64,000 bases of DNA, taken from NCBI RefSeq assembly GCF_905171765.1, contig NC_053392.1, positions 409,578,366-409,642,365 of the forward strand, read 5' to 3'. This DNA is from Bufo bufo (taxonomy: Eukaryota; Chordata; Amphibia; Anura; Bufonidae). Under the pieces are notes generated by a model. The model made no database searches. It was not told the DNA's origin and saw only the letters and a list, made by a program, of their open reading frames with translations. Of the stretch, positions 40,450-51,032 are shown one piece after another. How positions within the stretch are numbered: the first letter of the stretch is position 1; each line of letters opens with the position of its first letter. Made by a program: the position numbers and the translations under genes.

Positions 40450-40840
40450 TGTAATTTACAATGAGGATCGTATGTAGGATTGGACAATTGTGAATGTATT
40501 ACCTGCAAAAGTAATTTTTGCGGTGTATGCTATTATCTGTACTTGTGGCCTATACTATATAGAAAAAAATCAGAGCAATGCAAATTCGTTTTGGAGAGCA
40601 TGTTCGTTCCCTGAAAACAAAAGTGGGTTCCACTAAACTGATAGAACATATGTGCTCACAGCATGATGGAGATGAAATGCAGATGCGTTTTTGTGGTCTG
40701 ATGAGCCTGCAACACAGTCGCACAGCAAGGAGGCAATAAGTAGACAATACTCCTGCATAAGGAGGCAGAGATAATTATAAAAACGAAAGCCCTGGGACCT
40801 TTGGGGTTAAATGACAGGAATGATTTAAGTGTATTTTTAT
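40450..40840 (+). pseudogene. Penelope-like GIY-YIG endonuclease fragment
   Basis: Nicking endonuclease domain of a Penelope-like element. Frames give VYAIICTCGLYYIEK (GIY-YIG core, decayed to VYA..LYYI; about 40520-40565), then after a frameshift MQIRFGEHVRSL (the conserved RFGEH block), TKLIEHMCSQHDGDEMQ and the C-terminal LLHKEAEIIIKTKALGPLG and LNDRNDLSVFL. Order and spacing fit Penelope endonucleases. The RT part is missing: the L2 LINE tail ends right upstream. Confidence 0.8.
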
Positions 40841-41000
40841 GATCCATGATAAACAGTAATGTATATGGAGATAACTGTCTTTTTGTAAAAAAGTTGAACA
40901 TTTTTACCCTAATTTTAAGCACTGGTGAGATATGTTTTATGTTCTTGTGATGTTTTGTCCCAATGAAGTGCTTATAAGGGGCGGGACACGCAAGAATGTG

Positions 41001-41044
41001 TAGGCCAGATGAAGTGCATACAGGCACGAAATGGCCGTCGCCTA
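41001..41044 (+). ncRNA. Hammerhead ribozyme-like motif behind the Penelope endonuclease
   Basis: Stem I TAGGC (41001-41005) pairs perfectly with GCCTA (41040-41044). Core CAGATGA (41006-41012; one change from CTGATGA), extra A, stem II GTGC/GCAC (41014-41017, 41024-41027), GAAA (41028-41031), short stem III TGGCCG, and UC at 41038-41039 as the cleavage site. The position, about 160 bp after the endonuclease end, is where Penelope elements carry hammerheads in their terminal repeats. The T-to-A change in the core should impair cleavage. Confidence 0.7.
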
Positions 41045-41045
41045 G

Positions 41046-41649
41046 TATCCACATCTTTCTGTACCTGCCTTATGAAATAACAGAACGATATTAACTCTCG
41101 AGTGAGTACCATGCAAATTTTGTCTTTTACACATGGAATTATATATATACATTGCATAGAGAAACACTGAGGAGAGTTCCCTTTGATACAATCCAGCACA
41201 AGACTAAATATACACAAATGGAAGGGATTAGCCACAGGAGTGCCAGTCATTTATGGGAATATTAGTATTACTATTTAGTAGCTGATAGGCACAGAAAATT
41301 CTACTCAAATACTATAGTTGGCGAGGCTCTACCATATAGAAGGTCTGGGGCTTGATTCCCAGTGAATTCCTGTGAAATATATATTTTTAATTAAAAATAT
41401 TGTAAATATATTTTTTAATTGGTACTTAAAAAAGGGAGCAATAACCATTACAATTAATGTGTTTTTGTAATAAACAATTAATTATCACAAAACAGTATTT
41501 GGTATTTTCTTAACTCATAACCTATACAAAATAGCAAACACATTATTTATGGTAATCCATCTTACTGATGTGTATGGTAAAATGGACTCACACAAAAAAG
41601 TTATGGCTATTATGGCTATGATGGAGCCCTGAAAGCTTTCTCTAGGGTA
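41046..41649. other. AT-rich stretch with a possible SINE
   Basis: About 41260-41375 has a tRNA-like TTGGCGAGGCTCTACC...GGGGCTTGATTCCCAG, similar to minus-strand 30340-30515. The remainder is AT-rich and unassigned. Confidence 0.35.
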
Positions 41650-42419
41650 TATATGCTACCTGGTCTATAAAATAACAGAAGTAATACAGTTTCCAGCTCA
41701 TCTAGTTCTTTCACAGCTGTGTTGCTATTTTGCGTTTTGACCTCTCTTCCTGACCTCTACCCATATCGCCTGCCCTGATGAATTGCCTGTTTTACCGTAT
41801 TGCACAAACTCTTGACCTCTGATTGCCCTCTGACCAGGTTTCTGTGTGCCTCAGTGTCTCTTGACCCCCCCCTCCCCCCCGGGTCAGCAGCCTCTGAAAG
41901 GAGACTACTCCTACAGGTAGTGGCCTGGTGACCCAGCAGTGAAGTCTAGATCCCCAAACAGGAATGAAAGCGTGAATGCCAGGAGACTTCCTTGATTATG
42001 CCCTGAGGAGTAGCCCCAAGTCATATCCTTTCAGTGGTGCAGTGTTCTACATCTGCTGCATTATAGTTCGCTCAGGCCATGAACCATGCTGGAAATCCTA
42101 AATTTGAGATACAGAATCAATACAAGGAGTTGACTAGTCGGTGAAGCTGGCCCAGGATCAATTGATCAATTGTTCCAGCACATGAATATCATCTTTGCAC
42201 ATCTGGACACAATGGCTGCCTGTCCCTGTTCCACTTCCCCTGCTGTTGCTGGCATCTTCTTTGTTAAGAAAAAACATGGTTCTTTTGATCCTGCATAGAC
42301 TAGGTCTGAAGATCAACATCAAAAACAAATATCTCCTGCTGTTGATATTAGAACGGTTTACTAGAATCCACAGGAAAAAGGTCTTAAGCATACTGGATCT
42401 CTGAGTTGCTTATAACCTG

Positions 42420-43180
42420 ATTTTCTTTTGAGAAGGTGATGAATGGATGATGGCCTTAAAATCCTTAACACAAAATGATGTACAATACATGTATGCCATT
42501 TTGCCATTTGTGTGTCAGGTATGTGTGGAGCCGGCTCACATGCGGAGAACGCTCAATATGTGGGGAATACCAGCTGTGTATTTTAGCTGACATCCAGCGG
42601 CACTGACTCAATAGATCTGAGAGGTCATACAGAGGGAAAAGGCTTCCTCTGTTCCCCAATTGGAGCCTGCACAGTGAAATCACTGGGTTGTGAATGATTA
42701 CTATGGCAGCCTGAGGCCTCTTGAAGACTCCTAGTCCAACCAGAGTAAGCTACCTGCATCAGGGTTTAATAAGTAGGCAGTAGAAAATTCCATAGTCTGC
42801 AATAGTCCCTAAGAGTACTAAACATTACAGTTAAAGAAATGCAAAAGCTTTCAGCCAGCTATGTACATGAAAATATAACAAAGTTATGGGTATCAGACTA
42901 TGGCAATGCACAGTCTTTATGTTTTTAAACGTAGTAAAACATAAATTTGGTATCTCCATAATCATACTGACCCTCAGAATAAGATTGCCATGTCATTTTA
43001 GTGCACAATGAACACAGTAAAAACAGTTTTCCCCATTTTCCAAGATAAGCCATCATATGGTTATGCAATGCTAACAGAAAGTTTAAAATGTTAAGGCTCT
43101 TGGAAGGCAGGAAGGAAAAAACTAAAGTGCGAAAAAGATAAATAGGTTCTTCAGATATGTGATCACAGACCGTGGCATAT
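42420..43180. other. Inside the gypsy remnant, no clear domain
   Basis: Between the Gag-like start and the RT end I cannot read conserved motifs. KCRFFRYVITDRG-like codons near 43140-43180 (KCEF..YLGY..S.RG block of gypsy RT) are the only hint. Confidence 0.4.
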
Positions 43181-43189
43181 ACAAATGGA

Positions 43190-44667
43190 TCCTGAAAAAC
43201 TGTCTGAAGTCCTAGACTGGCCTCATCCTCAGGGACTATCAAACGTCCAGGAGCTTTGGGGTTTTGCCAAATATTATTGATGGCTTATTTCACATTTCCA
43301 CACTCACTGCACTTATTTCTGCCCTCACTAGAAAAGGTGAAATCCAAATATTAGTCACCTGAAGCCAAAGCTGCTTTCCAAGCCTTTAAAGAGGACCTTT
43401 CACTTGAATAAAAAAATCTAAACTAAGCATACAGACATGGAGAGCGGCGCCCAGGGATCTCCGTGCACTTACTATTATCCCTGGGCGCCACTCCGTTCTC
43501 CCGGTATAGGCTCCGGTATCTTCATATGTTCGGCTCAACTGGGTGGAGCCTGCCGGCGTCTCTTTCCCCAGGCTGGAGCGCTGGCCAATCGCAGCGCTCA
43601 GCTCATAGCCTGAGAATTTTTTTTTTTCTCTCAGGCTATGAGCTGAGCGCTGCGATTGGCCAGCGCTCCAGCCTGGGAGAAAGAAATGCCGGCAGGCTCC
43701 ACCCAGTTGAGCCGAACATATGAAGACACCGGAGCCTATACCGGGAGAACGGAGCGGTGCCCAGGGATAATAGTAAGTGCAGGGAGATCCCTGGGCGCCG
43801 CTCTCCATGTCTGTATGCTTAGTTTAGATTTTTTATTCTAGTGAAAGGTCCTCTTTAAACAAGCAGTCTCCTCTGCCTCCATCTTGCATCATTCTGATGT
43901 CACCAGTTCTTGATGTCACCAGGCAGTTTTTGAAGGTGGATGCATGTTTTGTAGAAGCAGTGTTAACCCAGAAAATTTGTTGTGGTCAAAGTCATATGTA
44001 TGAATTTTCCAAGGAATTCTTTCCTGCTGCAAGAAAATATACTATTTGAGACTCCTCAGCATCAAATTGGCATTGGAGTAATGGAGACATCTGCTGGAAG
44101 GTGCTAGTTATTCAGTGGATATCTACGTATATATTACCAACCACAAAAATGTAACAACTCCAAACTGCTCAGTGGCTTAATCCTCACCAAAACCAAGTGG
44201 TCTCTCTCTTTTTGCCTGCTTCCAGTGCATTTTCCACTTTTGTCCTACAGAGGAAAACATCGAGGCATGTGCCCTCTCTCAATGCTTTGATCCTGCAAAC
44301 AAAGCTGTTGAGCCTTAGTATATTATTGATAAGTTCTGGTTGTTGACATAAATCCAAAATTGCTGGTTATCCTGGAGTTTGCAGGAGTTCGGAGTAAATT
44401 TTTGAACACTTTTGGTGGCCTTCACTTTCTTGAGATAGCCATGATTATGTTGCCTGCTGTACCATGTGAAAACAAGTCTACCTGGCAAAAAACTTCCTTT
44501 CTTTGCTTGTGCCAATTTCTCAGCGGCAACATATCGCAAAATTTGCCTCTGTCTTAAGGTTGTACTGCTATCTGGGTGGTACTATTATGTACTATTTCTT
44601 AAAAATGGCTCATTTCATGCCTGTGACTGGTCTTCCTTCTGCTGTCCACCTAGCCAACCTGTTTCTT
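43190..44667 (+). pseudogene. Gypsy pol remnant (RT end, RNase H, integrase)
   Basis: MDPEKLSEVLDWPHPQGLSN and VQELWGFAKYY (about 43184-43270), with frame changes to SPEAKAAFQAFK (43362-43389), then the MITE. RNase H resumes: RQFLKVDACFVEAVL, MYEFSKEFFPAARKYTI, LALE.WRHLLEGA and LNPHQNQVV (43925-44200). Integrase: NKSTWQK (HHCC finger end) and FLKMAHFMPVTGLPSAVHLANLF (about 44595-44666; part of the catalytic core). Many stops and frameshifts. Confidence 0.75.
43386..43858. mobile_element. TTAA-flanked palindromic MITE
   Basis: TTAA at 43386-43389 and 43855-43858. Ends AGAGGACCTTTCACTTGAAT and CTAGTGAAAGGTCCTCT. Arms of about 225 bp pair almost perfectly around a T-run near 43620. Kolobok or piggyBac type by TSD. 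The mirrored open frames here are artefacts of the palindrome. Confidence 0.85.
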
Positions 44668-45040
44668 TTTTTTTTTTTTCAATCATATCGATTTTTATTA
44701 TTATAAATCTATATTATATTTTTCCAATCATTTACAATTTTTTAATAAATACATTTTTTACATCCATATCTAAATTATTCATTTAATTTTACATATATGT
44801 ATATATTACCCCACCCTTGCGTGCCGTTGTTGAGAAAAAAAAGAAAAAGAAATATCCCTCCTCTCTTCCACCTTCTCAACCTCCCCGTCCTCCCAATTCC
44901 CCCACATCCCCCACCCCGACGCCACTCATTTTTTACTTAACCATTTCTGCCATAACCTAGCGAATCTATTTTTTTTCTTATTACCTACCAAATGGAATTC
45001 CTCCCTGACAAGCGAGACTCTGACGGACCCTTCCCATTCT
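44668..45040 (-). mobile_element. 3' end of an L1-like LINE
   Basis: A run of T at 44668-44683 is the poly(A) tail on the minus strand. At the other end, minus-strand codons REFHLVGNKKKNRFARLWQ (about 45003-44950) resemble the end of L1 ORF2, followed by a stop and a 3' UTR. It was inserted into the gypsy integrase. Confidence 0.55.
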
Positions 45041-46090
45041 TTAACCCCTTAGGGACCGTGCTCATTTTCACCTTAAGGACCAGGCCATTTTTTGCAAATC
45101 TGACCAGTGTCACTTTAAGTGGTGATAACTTTAAAACGCTTTGACTTATCTAGGCCATTCTGAGAGTGTTTTTTTGTCACATATTGTACTTCATGACTCT
45201 GGTAAAATTAAGTCAAAAATATAAATTTTTATTTAAAAAAAAAACCAAATTTACCCAATAAATAAAAAAAATGGCAAATTCCAAGTTTCAATTTCTCTAC
45301 TTCTATAATACATAGTAATACCTACAAAAATAGTTATTACTTTACATTCCCCATATGTCTACTTCATGTTTGGATCATTTTTGGAATGACATTTTATTTT
45401 TTGGGGATGTTACAAGGCTTAGAAGTTTAAAAGCAAATCTTGAAATTTTTCAGAAATTTTCAAAAACCCACTTTTCAAGGACCAGTTCAGGTCTGAAGTC
45501 ACTTTGTGACGCTTACATAATAGAAACCACCCAAAAATGACCCCATTCTAGAAACGACACCCCTCAAGGTATTGGTAAGCTGATTTTCCAAACTTTGTTA
45601 ACCCTTTAGGTGTTACACAAGAATTAATGGAAAATAGAGATACAATTTCAAAATTTCACTTTTTAGGCAGATTTTCCATTTTAATAATTTTTTTTCCAGT
45701 TACAAAGCAAGGGTTAACAGCCAAACAAAACTCAATATTTATGGCTCTGATTCTGTAGTTTACAGAAACACCCCATATGTGGTTGTAAACCGCTGTACGG
45801 GCACACGGCTGGGCGCAGAAGGAAAGGAATGCCATACGGTTTTTGGAAGGCAGATTTTGCTGGACTGTGTTTTTGACACCATGTTCCATTTGAAGCCCCC
45901 CTGATGCACCCCTAGAGTAGAAACTCCAAAAAAGTGACCCCATTTTAGAAACTACGGGATAGGGTGGCAGTTTTGTTGGTATTATTTTAGGGTACATATG
46001 ATTTTTGGTTGCTCTATATTACACTTTTTTTGAGGCAAGGTAACAAGAAATAGCTGTTTTGACACCATTTTTATTTTTTTGTTATTTACA
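45041..46090 (+). mobile_element. TTAA-type repeat, left end clear
   Basis: Starts TTAACCCCTTAGGGACCGTG and contains CACCTTAAGGACCAGGCC. Sequence such as AGTGACCCCATTTTAGAAAC and ACCCCTCAAGGTATT is familiar from frog repeats. The right boundary is not visible; the inverse of the left end is absent, so this is a partial copy. No coding capacity recognised. Confidence 0.5.
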
Positions 46091-47464
46091 ACATTCATCT
46101 GACAGGTTAGATCATGTGATATTTTTATAGACCAGGTTGTCACAGACGCGGCGATATCTAATATGTATACAATTTTCCTGTCATTGTCTCTCATACAACC
46201 CATCACTCTGTATCCATAGACTCTCTTATGGTATCCTATATATGACAGGTCCTTTTGGAGTTTAGGTACTCTTATACTTTAGATTTATGTATGTTTAAGC
46301 ATGTGTAGGCTTAATTTCCACCACCATCTTATTTATCATGTCATTTTCTTCTAGATTAATTAATAATACTGCCCTTCACACTCTGGGGCCATCCATAGTA
46401 TCCTTTTTCCATAATGGTATGTTATATGTTTTATGTCTTATGTCCGTATGTCCTATGTCCGTATGTCCTATTCTTCTCTTTTATCCTTTCCTGTCTACAT
46501 CCCGTCTACAACATCTAGACATCCGATTTGCTATCATTCTCTACCCCTTATTTCCCTTCGTTCCTGCTCTGTTCAAAGCGCTAGGACCGGGTGCGCTCTA
46601 GATATCACTCACAACCAAAGCGAGGCTTGACACGCATCGGTGTACTCTGCGCATGCGCAACACCCCCTGACACCGGACGCGCTCCCTTCAATAAGGGCGC
46701 GCGTCCTTTCTCACACAGGCGCTTTCCAGTCAGTGCGAATGCACTCTTACCCTGACGCCCACATCCTGGACATCCATTCAAACAAGCGGCACAAGGTAGG
46801 AAATACTTCCACCCTTCACAGACAACGATGGATACCTGCTATATACCCCCTCATATATAAGTCCAGGTGGCTGGTGATCTCAACTAGGTCTTCCCTGTAC
46901 ACTATGCTATATATGACTAAAAGCTAAACTGCATACTAATCTACCTATCCCTCATCCCCCCTTTTATTTGCCTACCCATGGATCCTGTTCTGCTTATTTC
47001 ATATATCTATGCTCCATTATTATGGAGATATTGACCTTTAAGCCCAGCTGGTGACTGAACTACAATATAATGATAATGCTTGGTTATGATTTTGCTCCTG
47101 TGATGCTGCTGATGTTCACAGATTATTCATGTGTGTTATGGACTTCCTTTCATCTGGACAATATACCCCTTAACATGATTCCAGAGGAGGTAGCCCTACT
47201 ATGGGATCTAGGATTTATGTCAGATTATTGACGGACATGCGGCTATTATTTATGACTGGTTATTGACTGACATGTGGATGTGATAACAGAACCTCCTGGA
47301 CCCCATTCATTATGTATCATGCTTCGCTGTTTTTTTTATCAGTTGTTTTTTCATTTTTTTGCAAATTTTTTTCATTTTCTCATTCTCTTCATTTGCCATG
47401 GTATATTATAAAAATATCTGCATGTAATATTTGATTACACTATTTATTTAGTTTTTTTTCTTTT
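46091..47464 (+). other. Probable Penelope terminal-repeat region, low support
   Basis: Mixed AT- and GC-rich sequence leading to the hammerhead-like motif at 47465. No reading frame with family motifs. Contains CGCATGCGC and GGCGCGCG clusters (46650-46720). By analogy with the other ribozyme-bearing segments this may be 5' untranslated or terminal-repeat sequence. That is inference only. Confidence 0.3.
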
Positions 47465-47517
47465 GCTGTAGTCTGATGAAGGCCAATGTGTGGCCGAAAC
47501 GTCACATTGTAAACAGC
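47465..47517 (+). ncRNA. Hammerhead ribozyme-like motif
   Basis: Outer stem I GCTGT (47465-47469) with ACAGC (47513-47517), inner stem I GT (47471-47472) with AC (47504-47505). Core CTGATGA (47473-47479), extra A, stem II GGCC/GGCC (47481-47484, 47492-47495), GAAA (47496-47499), ACGT as a minimal stem III and C at 47503 as the cleavage base. Same layout as the motifs at 22741, 37049 and 41001. Confidence 0.6.
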
Positions 47518-47754
47518 CGCAATACCAATTGAAAAAAAATCCTTTCTTACATGCCATGTTGCCTGTTGCAGAGAAGAGGTGTTCTGATGCTGTGGATGTA
47601 CTTGGGATAGACAAGTATGATCTTGCAAGTTTTTATCGGTTACACCTTTGCGTATGTGACTTTTTAATCAAGGATTTTTCTAGGTTGGATGTCTGGTCTT
47701 TTTTAGGAAAGCAGCAATTTTGGACTTTTTTTTTACGTTTACCTCGTTTGCCTT

Positions 47755-48433
47755 CAGTGAACGGGGGACTGCTGAAAGGGGTCAATAACTACTGTAAAGG
47801 GCCTAGCCGTCTGGGCAACCCCACAGATCATCCCCTTACCTCCCTTGTACTTTAACCCCTTCAGCAGTCCCAACTTCACAGTAGTTATTAACCCCTTTCA
47901 GCACTGCCCCCTTTAGTGAATGGGGGACTGCTGAAAAGGGTTAATAACTACTGTAAAGGGCGTAGCCGTCTGGGCAACCCCACAGATTATCCCCTCATCC
48001 CCCTTGTACTTGTTCTGCTGGCTGCATGGGCATGAGTTCAATTTCAGTCACTTCGGTGCGCAACCCTGTGCTGCGGTGCGTGATCCTGCGATACCAGTGA
48101 ACTACAGCGGCAGGTCTCTCGTGATCACGCACTGCAGGACGGGATTGTGCACCGAAGTGACTGAACTCCTGCCTGCGCAGCACGCAAGTAGCGGAACAAG
48201 TACAAGGGGGGTGGGGCCAGCATAACTTTCGGGGCATTGGACAAATGCCCCGAATGACCTAATGACGCCCCTGGGTCAGGGACTTAACTGCAGCGGTGTG
48301 GGATTTACAGGACCCGCAGGCATAGCGCCTGACCGCCCGCACAGCAACGAATCGGCCGATTATTCGAATTAGTTGACAACGAATCCCGTTATCGAATATT
48401 ATCGATAACGTCGATTAATCGTTGCAGCCCTAG
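47755..48433. mobile_element. Nonautonomous hAT-like end with internal inverted repeats
   Basis: 47755-47852 is repeated directly at 47917-48010 (AGTGAA[C/T]GGGGGACTGCTGAAA...), with an inverse fragment between (CCCCTTCAGCAGTCC). 48034-48180 is another imperfect palindrome (CAGTCACTTCGGTGCGCAAC against TGCACCGAAGTGACTG). The right end 48340-48433 is, inverted, CTAGGGCTGCAACGATTAATCG and ACGTTATCGATAATATTCG, the terminus of a hAT family common in fish and frogs. The left end was not found. Confidence 0.55.
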
Positions 48434-48434
48434 G

Positions 48435-49021
48435 GTGCACCCTTAAGTATTCTGCAATACTGTCACTGGTACAGTACAATGAGGTGTGACGCGTCAGAGC
48501 CACACTTACAGTTCTTGGCAGTCTCTTGGTGCTTTTCCTTGATCCCCTGGTTCACTCCAGCACGAACTGGACCGTCAGCCACGTGTTTCCTGGGGCCGAC
48601 GCTACAAGTGTCTTCCTTGGGGCTGGTGTCCGCCTCCCCTGTTAGCCGCAAATCCTTTTCTGGCTCCACAGGGGTTCTCTCCTGACACCCACAGCATTCA
48701 CCAGGCAGCCTCTGTCTGGTCTCTTCCTGCTCTGCCAGGAAACCCTCCCCTTTACAGGGAGACTGTGATGCAGCAAGTCATTTTCAAAGTGCAGCCTCAA
48801 ACTTGCATTTACAGTTCGCCATACCCTTCTGAGAGTCCAAGCCTGTCCCTAAATTATCGGCATTTTGACTTTACAGGGTAAAGGAATATAAGAAATTTCT
48901 TTATAGTAAACTTCATTGCAGATTAGTTCTTTGCTGCCATTTACTGACCGAACGAATTATAGCAGGCAATTTACACTCTACATTCAATTACATTGGTAAA
49001 TCATTATTACACCCTTACATG
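48435..49021 (-). repeat. Gypsy 3' LTR
   Basis: Begins TGTAAGGGTGTAATAATG at 49021 just after the purine-rich AGTGGGGTGGCA, and ends near AAGGGTGCA at 48435. About 585 bp. There is no second LTR in the window to confirm the exact edges. Confidence 0.6.
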
Positions 49022-49382
49022 CCACCCCACTAAAATATTGGCGTCCTGACAGCCCTACCAAATAAATTTGTCTGCTGCATAGCGCTGAGGGGGAATACCT
49101 GCCATGGAGCTCTCCGACCTGTAAAGGACTGAGTTCTCTGTAGTCGGTATAGTAACATGACCCGACCCCTCACGGGGTGGTAGCGCATTTTCAGGAACAG
49201 TGTCTGGTACTGCACAATTGGGTGTGGATGACTATTCAGTCTGTACAGGCCCTCGGACTCACAGGCTTCGATTGTCTCTTCTAAGCATCTCCAGAATTAT
49301 CTGTCGTGTGGTGACTCTCTGAGAGACAAGGTCTGAGCATGTTACGGTGTAATCTTCTAGTTGGCTCATATATTGGCCAATA
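49022..49382 (-). pseudogene. Gypsy pol C-terminal tail beyond the Tc1 insertion
   Basis: WPIYEPTRRLHRNMLRPC-type codons follow the Tc1 boundary, the end of the integrase GPY region (normally ...VY.V....R.LHRNLL.PC). Downstream codons are not conserved and lead to the polypurine tract and LTR. A 61-codon frame (49215-49030) lies here without recognisable function. Confidence 0.55.
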
Positions 49383-51031
49383 TACAGTCAGGTCCATAAA
49401 TATTGGGACATCGACACAATTCTAACATTTTTGGCTCTAAACACCACCACAATGGATTTGAAATGAAATGAACAAGATGTGCTTTAACTGCAGACTGTCA
49501 GCTTTAATTTGAGGGTATTTACATCCAAATCAGGTGAACGGTGTAGGAATTACAACAGTTTGCATATGTGCCTCCCACTTGTTAGGGTACCAAAAGTAAT
49601 GGGACAGAATAATTATCATAAAACAAACTTTCACTTTTTAATACTTGGTTGCAAATCCTTTGCAGTCAATTACAGCCTGAAGTCTGGAACGCATAGACAT
49701 CACCAGACGCTGGATTTCATCCCTGGTGATGCTCTGCCAGGCCTCTACTGCAACTGTCTTCAGTTCCTGTTTGTTCTTGGGGCATTTTTCCTTCAGTTTT
49801 GTCTTCAGCAAGTGAAATGCATGCTCTATCGGATTAAGGACAGGTGATTGACTTGACCATTGCATAACATTCCACTTCTTTACCTTAAAAAACTCTTTGG
49901 TTGCTTTTGCAGTATGCTTTGGGTCATTGTCCATCTGCACTGTGAAGCGCCGTCCAATGAGTTCTGAAGCATTTGGCTGAATATGAGCAGATAATATTGC
50001 CCGAAACACTTCAGAATTCATCCTGCTGCTTTTGTCAGCAGTCTCGTCATCAATAAATACAAGAGAAACAGTTCCATTGGCAGCCATACATGCCCACGCT
50101 ATGACACTACCACCACCATGCTTCACTGATGAGGTGGCATGCTTAGAATCATGAGCAGTTCCTTTCCTTTTCCATACTCTTCTCTTCCTATCACTCTGGT
50201 ACAAGTTGATCTTGGTCTCATCTGTCCATAGGATGTTGTTCCAGAACTGTGAAGGCTTTTTTAGATGTCGTTTGGCAAAGTCTAATCTGGCCTTCCTGTT
50301 TTTGAGGCTCACCAATGTAAACCATCTTGTGGTAAACCCTCTGTATTCACTCTGGTGAAGTCTTCTCTTGATTGTTGACTTTGACACACATACACCTACC
50401 TCCTGGAGAGTGTTCTTGATCTTGCCAACTGTTGTGAAGGGTGTTTTCTTCACCAGGGAAAGAATTTTTCGGTCATCCACCACAGTTGTTTTCCGTGGTC
50501 TTCCGGGTCTTTTGGTGTTGCTGAGCTCACTGGTGCGTTCCTTCTTTTTAAGAATGTTCCAAACAGTTGTTTTGGCCACGCCTAATGTTTTTGCTATCTC
50601 TCTGATGGGTTTGTTTTGTTTTTTCAGCCTAATGGTGGTTTGCTTCACTGATAGTGACAGCTCTTTGGATCTCACCTTGATAGTTGACAGCAACAGATTC
50701 CAAATGCAAATAGCACACTTGAAATGAACTATGGACCTTTTATCTGCTCATTGTAATTGGGATAATGAGGGAATAACACCTGGCCATGGAACAGCTGAGA
50801 AGTCAATTGTCCCATTACTTTTGGTCCCTTAACAAGTGGGAGGCACATATGCAAACTGTTGTTATTCCTACACCATTCACTTGATTTGGATGTAAATGCC
50901 CTCAAATTAAAGCTGACAGTCTGCAGTTAAAGCACATCTTGTTCGTTTTATTTCAAATGCATTGTGGTGGTGTATAGAGCCAAAAATGTTACCATGGTGT
51001 CGATGTCCCAATATTTATGGACCTGACTGTA
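49383..51031 (-). mobile_element. Tc1-like transposon (copy 4), complete
   Basis: TA at 49383-49384 and 51030-51031. Ends CAGTCAGGTCCATAAATATT and its inverse AATATTTATGGACCTGACTG. Long inverted repeats of about 200 bp contain GACAGTCTGCAGTTAAAGC on both sides and an inner ACTTTTGGT/ACCAAAAGT repeat of an IR/DR type. 1645 bp, with an intact transposase. It interrupts the gypsy integrase tail, so it is younger than the gypsy element. Confidence 0.92.
49638..50693 (-). CDS. Tc1-like transposase, full-length open frame (DD34E)
   Basis: 351-aa transposase, start MLSTIKVRSKELSLSVKQTT. First helix-turn-helix: PIREIAKTLGVAKTTVWNIL; then the GRPR-type hook KRPGRPRKTT and a second HTH (LSLVKKTPFTTVGKIKNTL). 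Catalytic core: ILWTDETKINLY (Asp), the glycine block VKHGGGSVIAWACM, VQMDNDPKHTAKA (Asp) and SPVLNPIEHAF (Glu), 34 residues after the second Asp. The frame has no stop. One oddity is Val in SPVLNPIE where the family has Asp or Gly; the catalytic Glu itself is present. The first Met of the family could also lie at another codon, but the length agrees with Tc1. Confidence 0.92.
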   Translation of the reverse strand: MLSTIKVRSKELSLSVKQTTIRLKKQNKPIREIAKTLGVAKTTVWNILKKKERTSELSNTKRPGRPRKTTVVDDRKILSLVKKTPFTTVGKIKNTLQEVGVCVSKSTIKRRLHQSEYRGFTTRWFTLVSLKNRKARLDFAKRHLKKPSQFWNNILWTDETKINLYQSDRKRRVWKRKGTAHDSKHATSSVKHGGGSVIAWACMAANGTVSLVFIDDETADKSSRMNSEVFRAILSAHIQPNASELIGRRFTVQMDNDPKHTAKATKEFFKVKKWNVMQWSSQSPVLNPIEHAFHLLKTKLKEKCPKNKQELKTVAVEAWQSITRDEIQRLVMSMRSRLQAVIDCKGFATKY

Positions 51032-51032
51032 T

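Larger units (their letters stand above)
41650..44667 (+). mobile_element. Ty3/gypsy LTR retrotransposon, decayed (plus strand)
   Basis: A pyrimidine-rich 5' leader (repeated CTCTTGACC/TGACCTC, 41740-41870) is followed by GGGTCAGCAGCC and ACAGGTAGTGG. A Gag-like start MNHAGNPKFEIQNQYKELTS lies at 42079. After a large deletion, RT end, RNase H and integrase pieces run from about 43190 to 44667. A TTAA MITE splits the RNase H linker. The right end is cut by an A-tailed L1 fragment. Confidence 0.7.

Noticed and set aside
41650..44667. Endogenous retrovirus
   Set aside because: The readable blocks are those of Ty3/gypsy pol. No envelope or retroviral Gag motif was seen.
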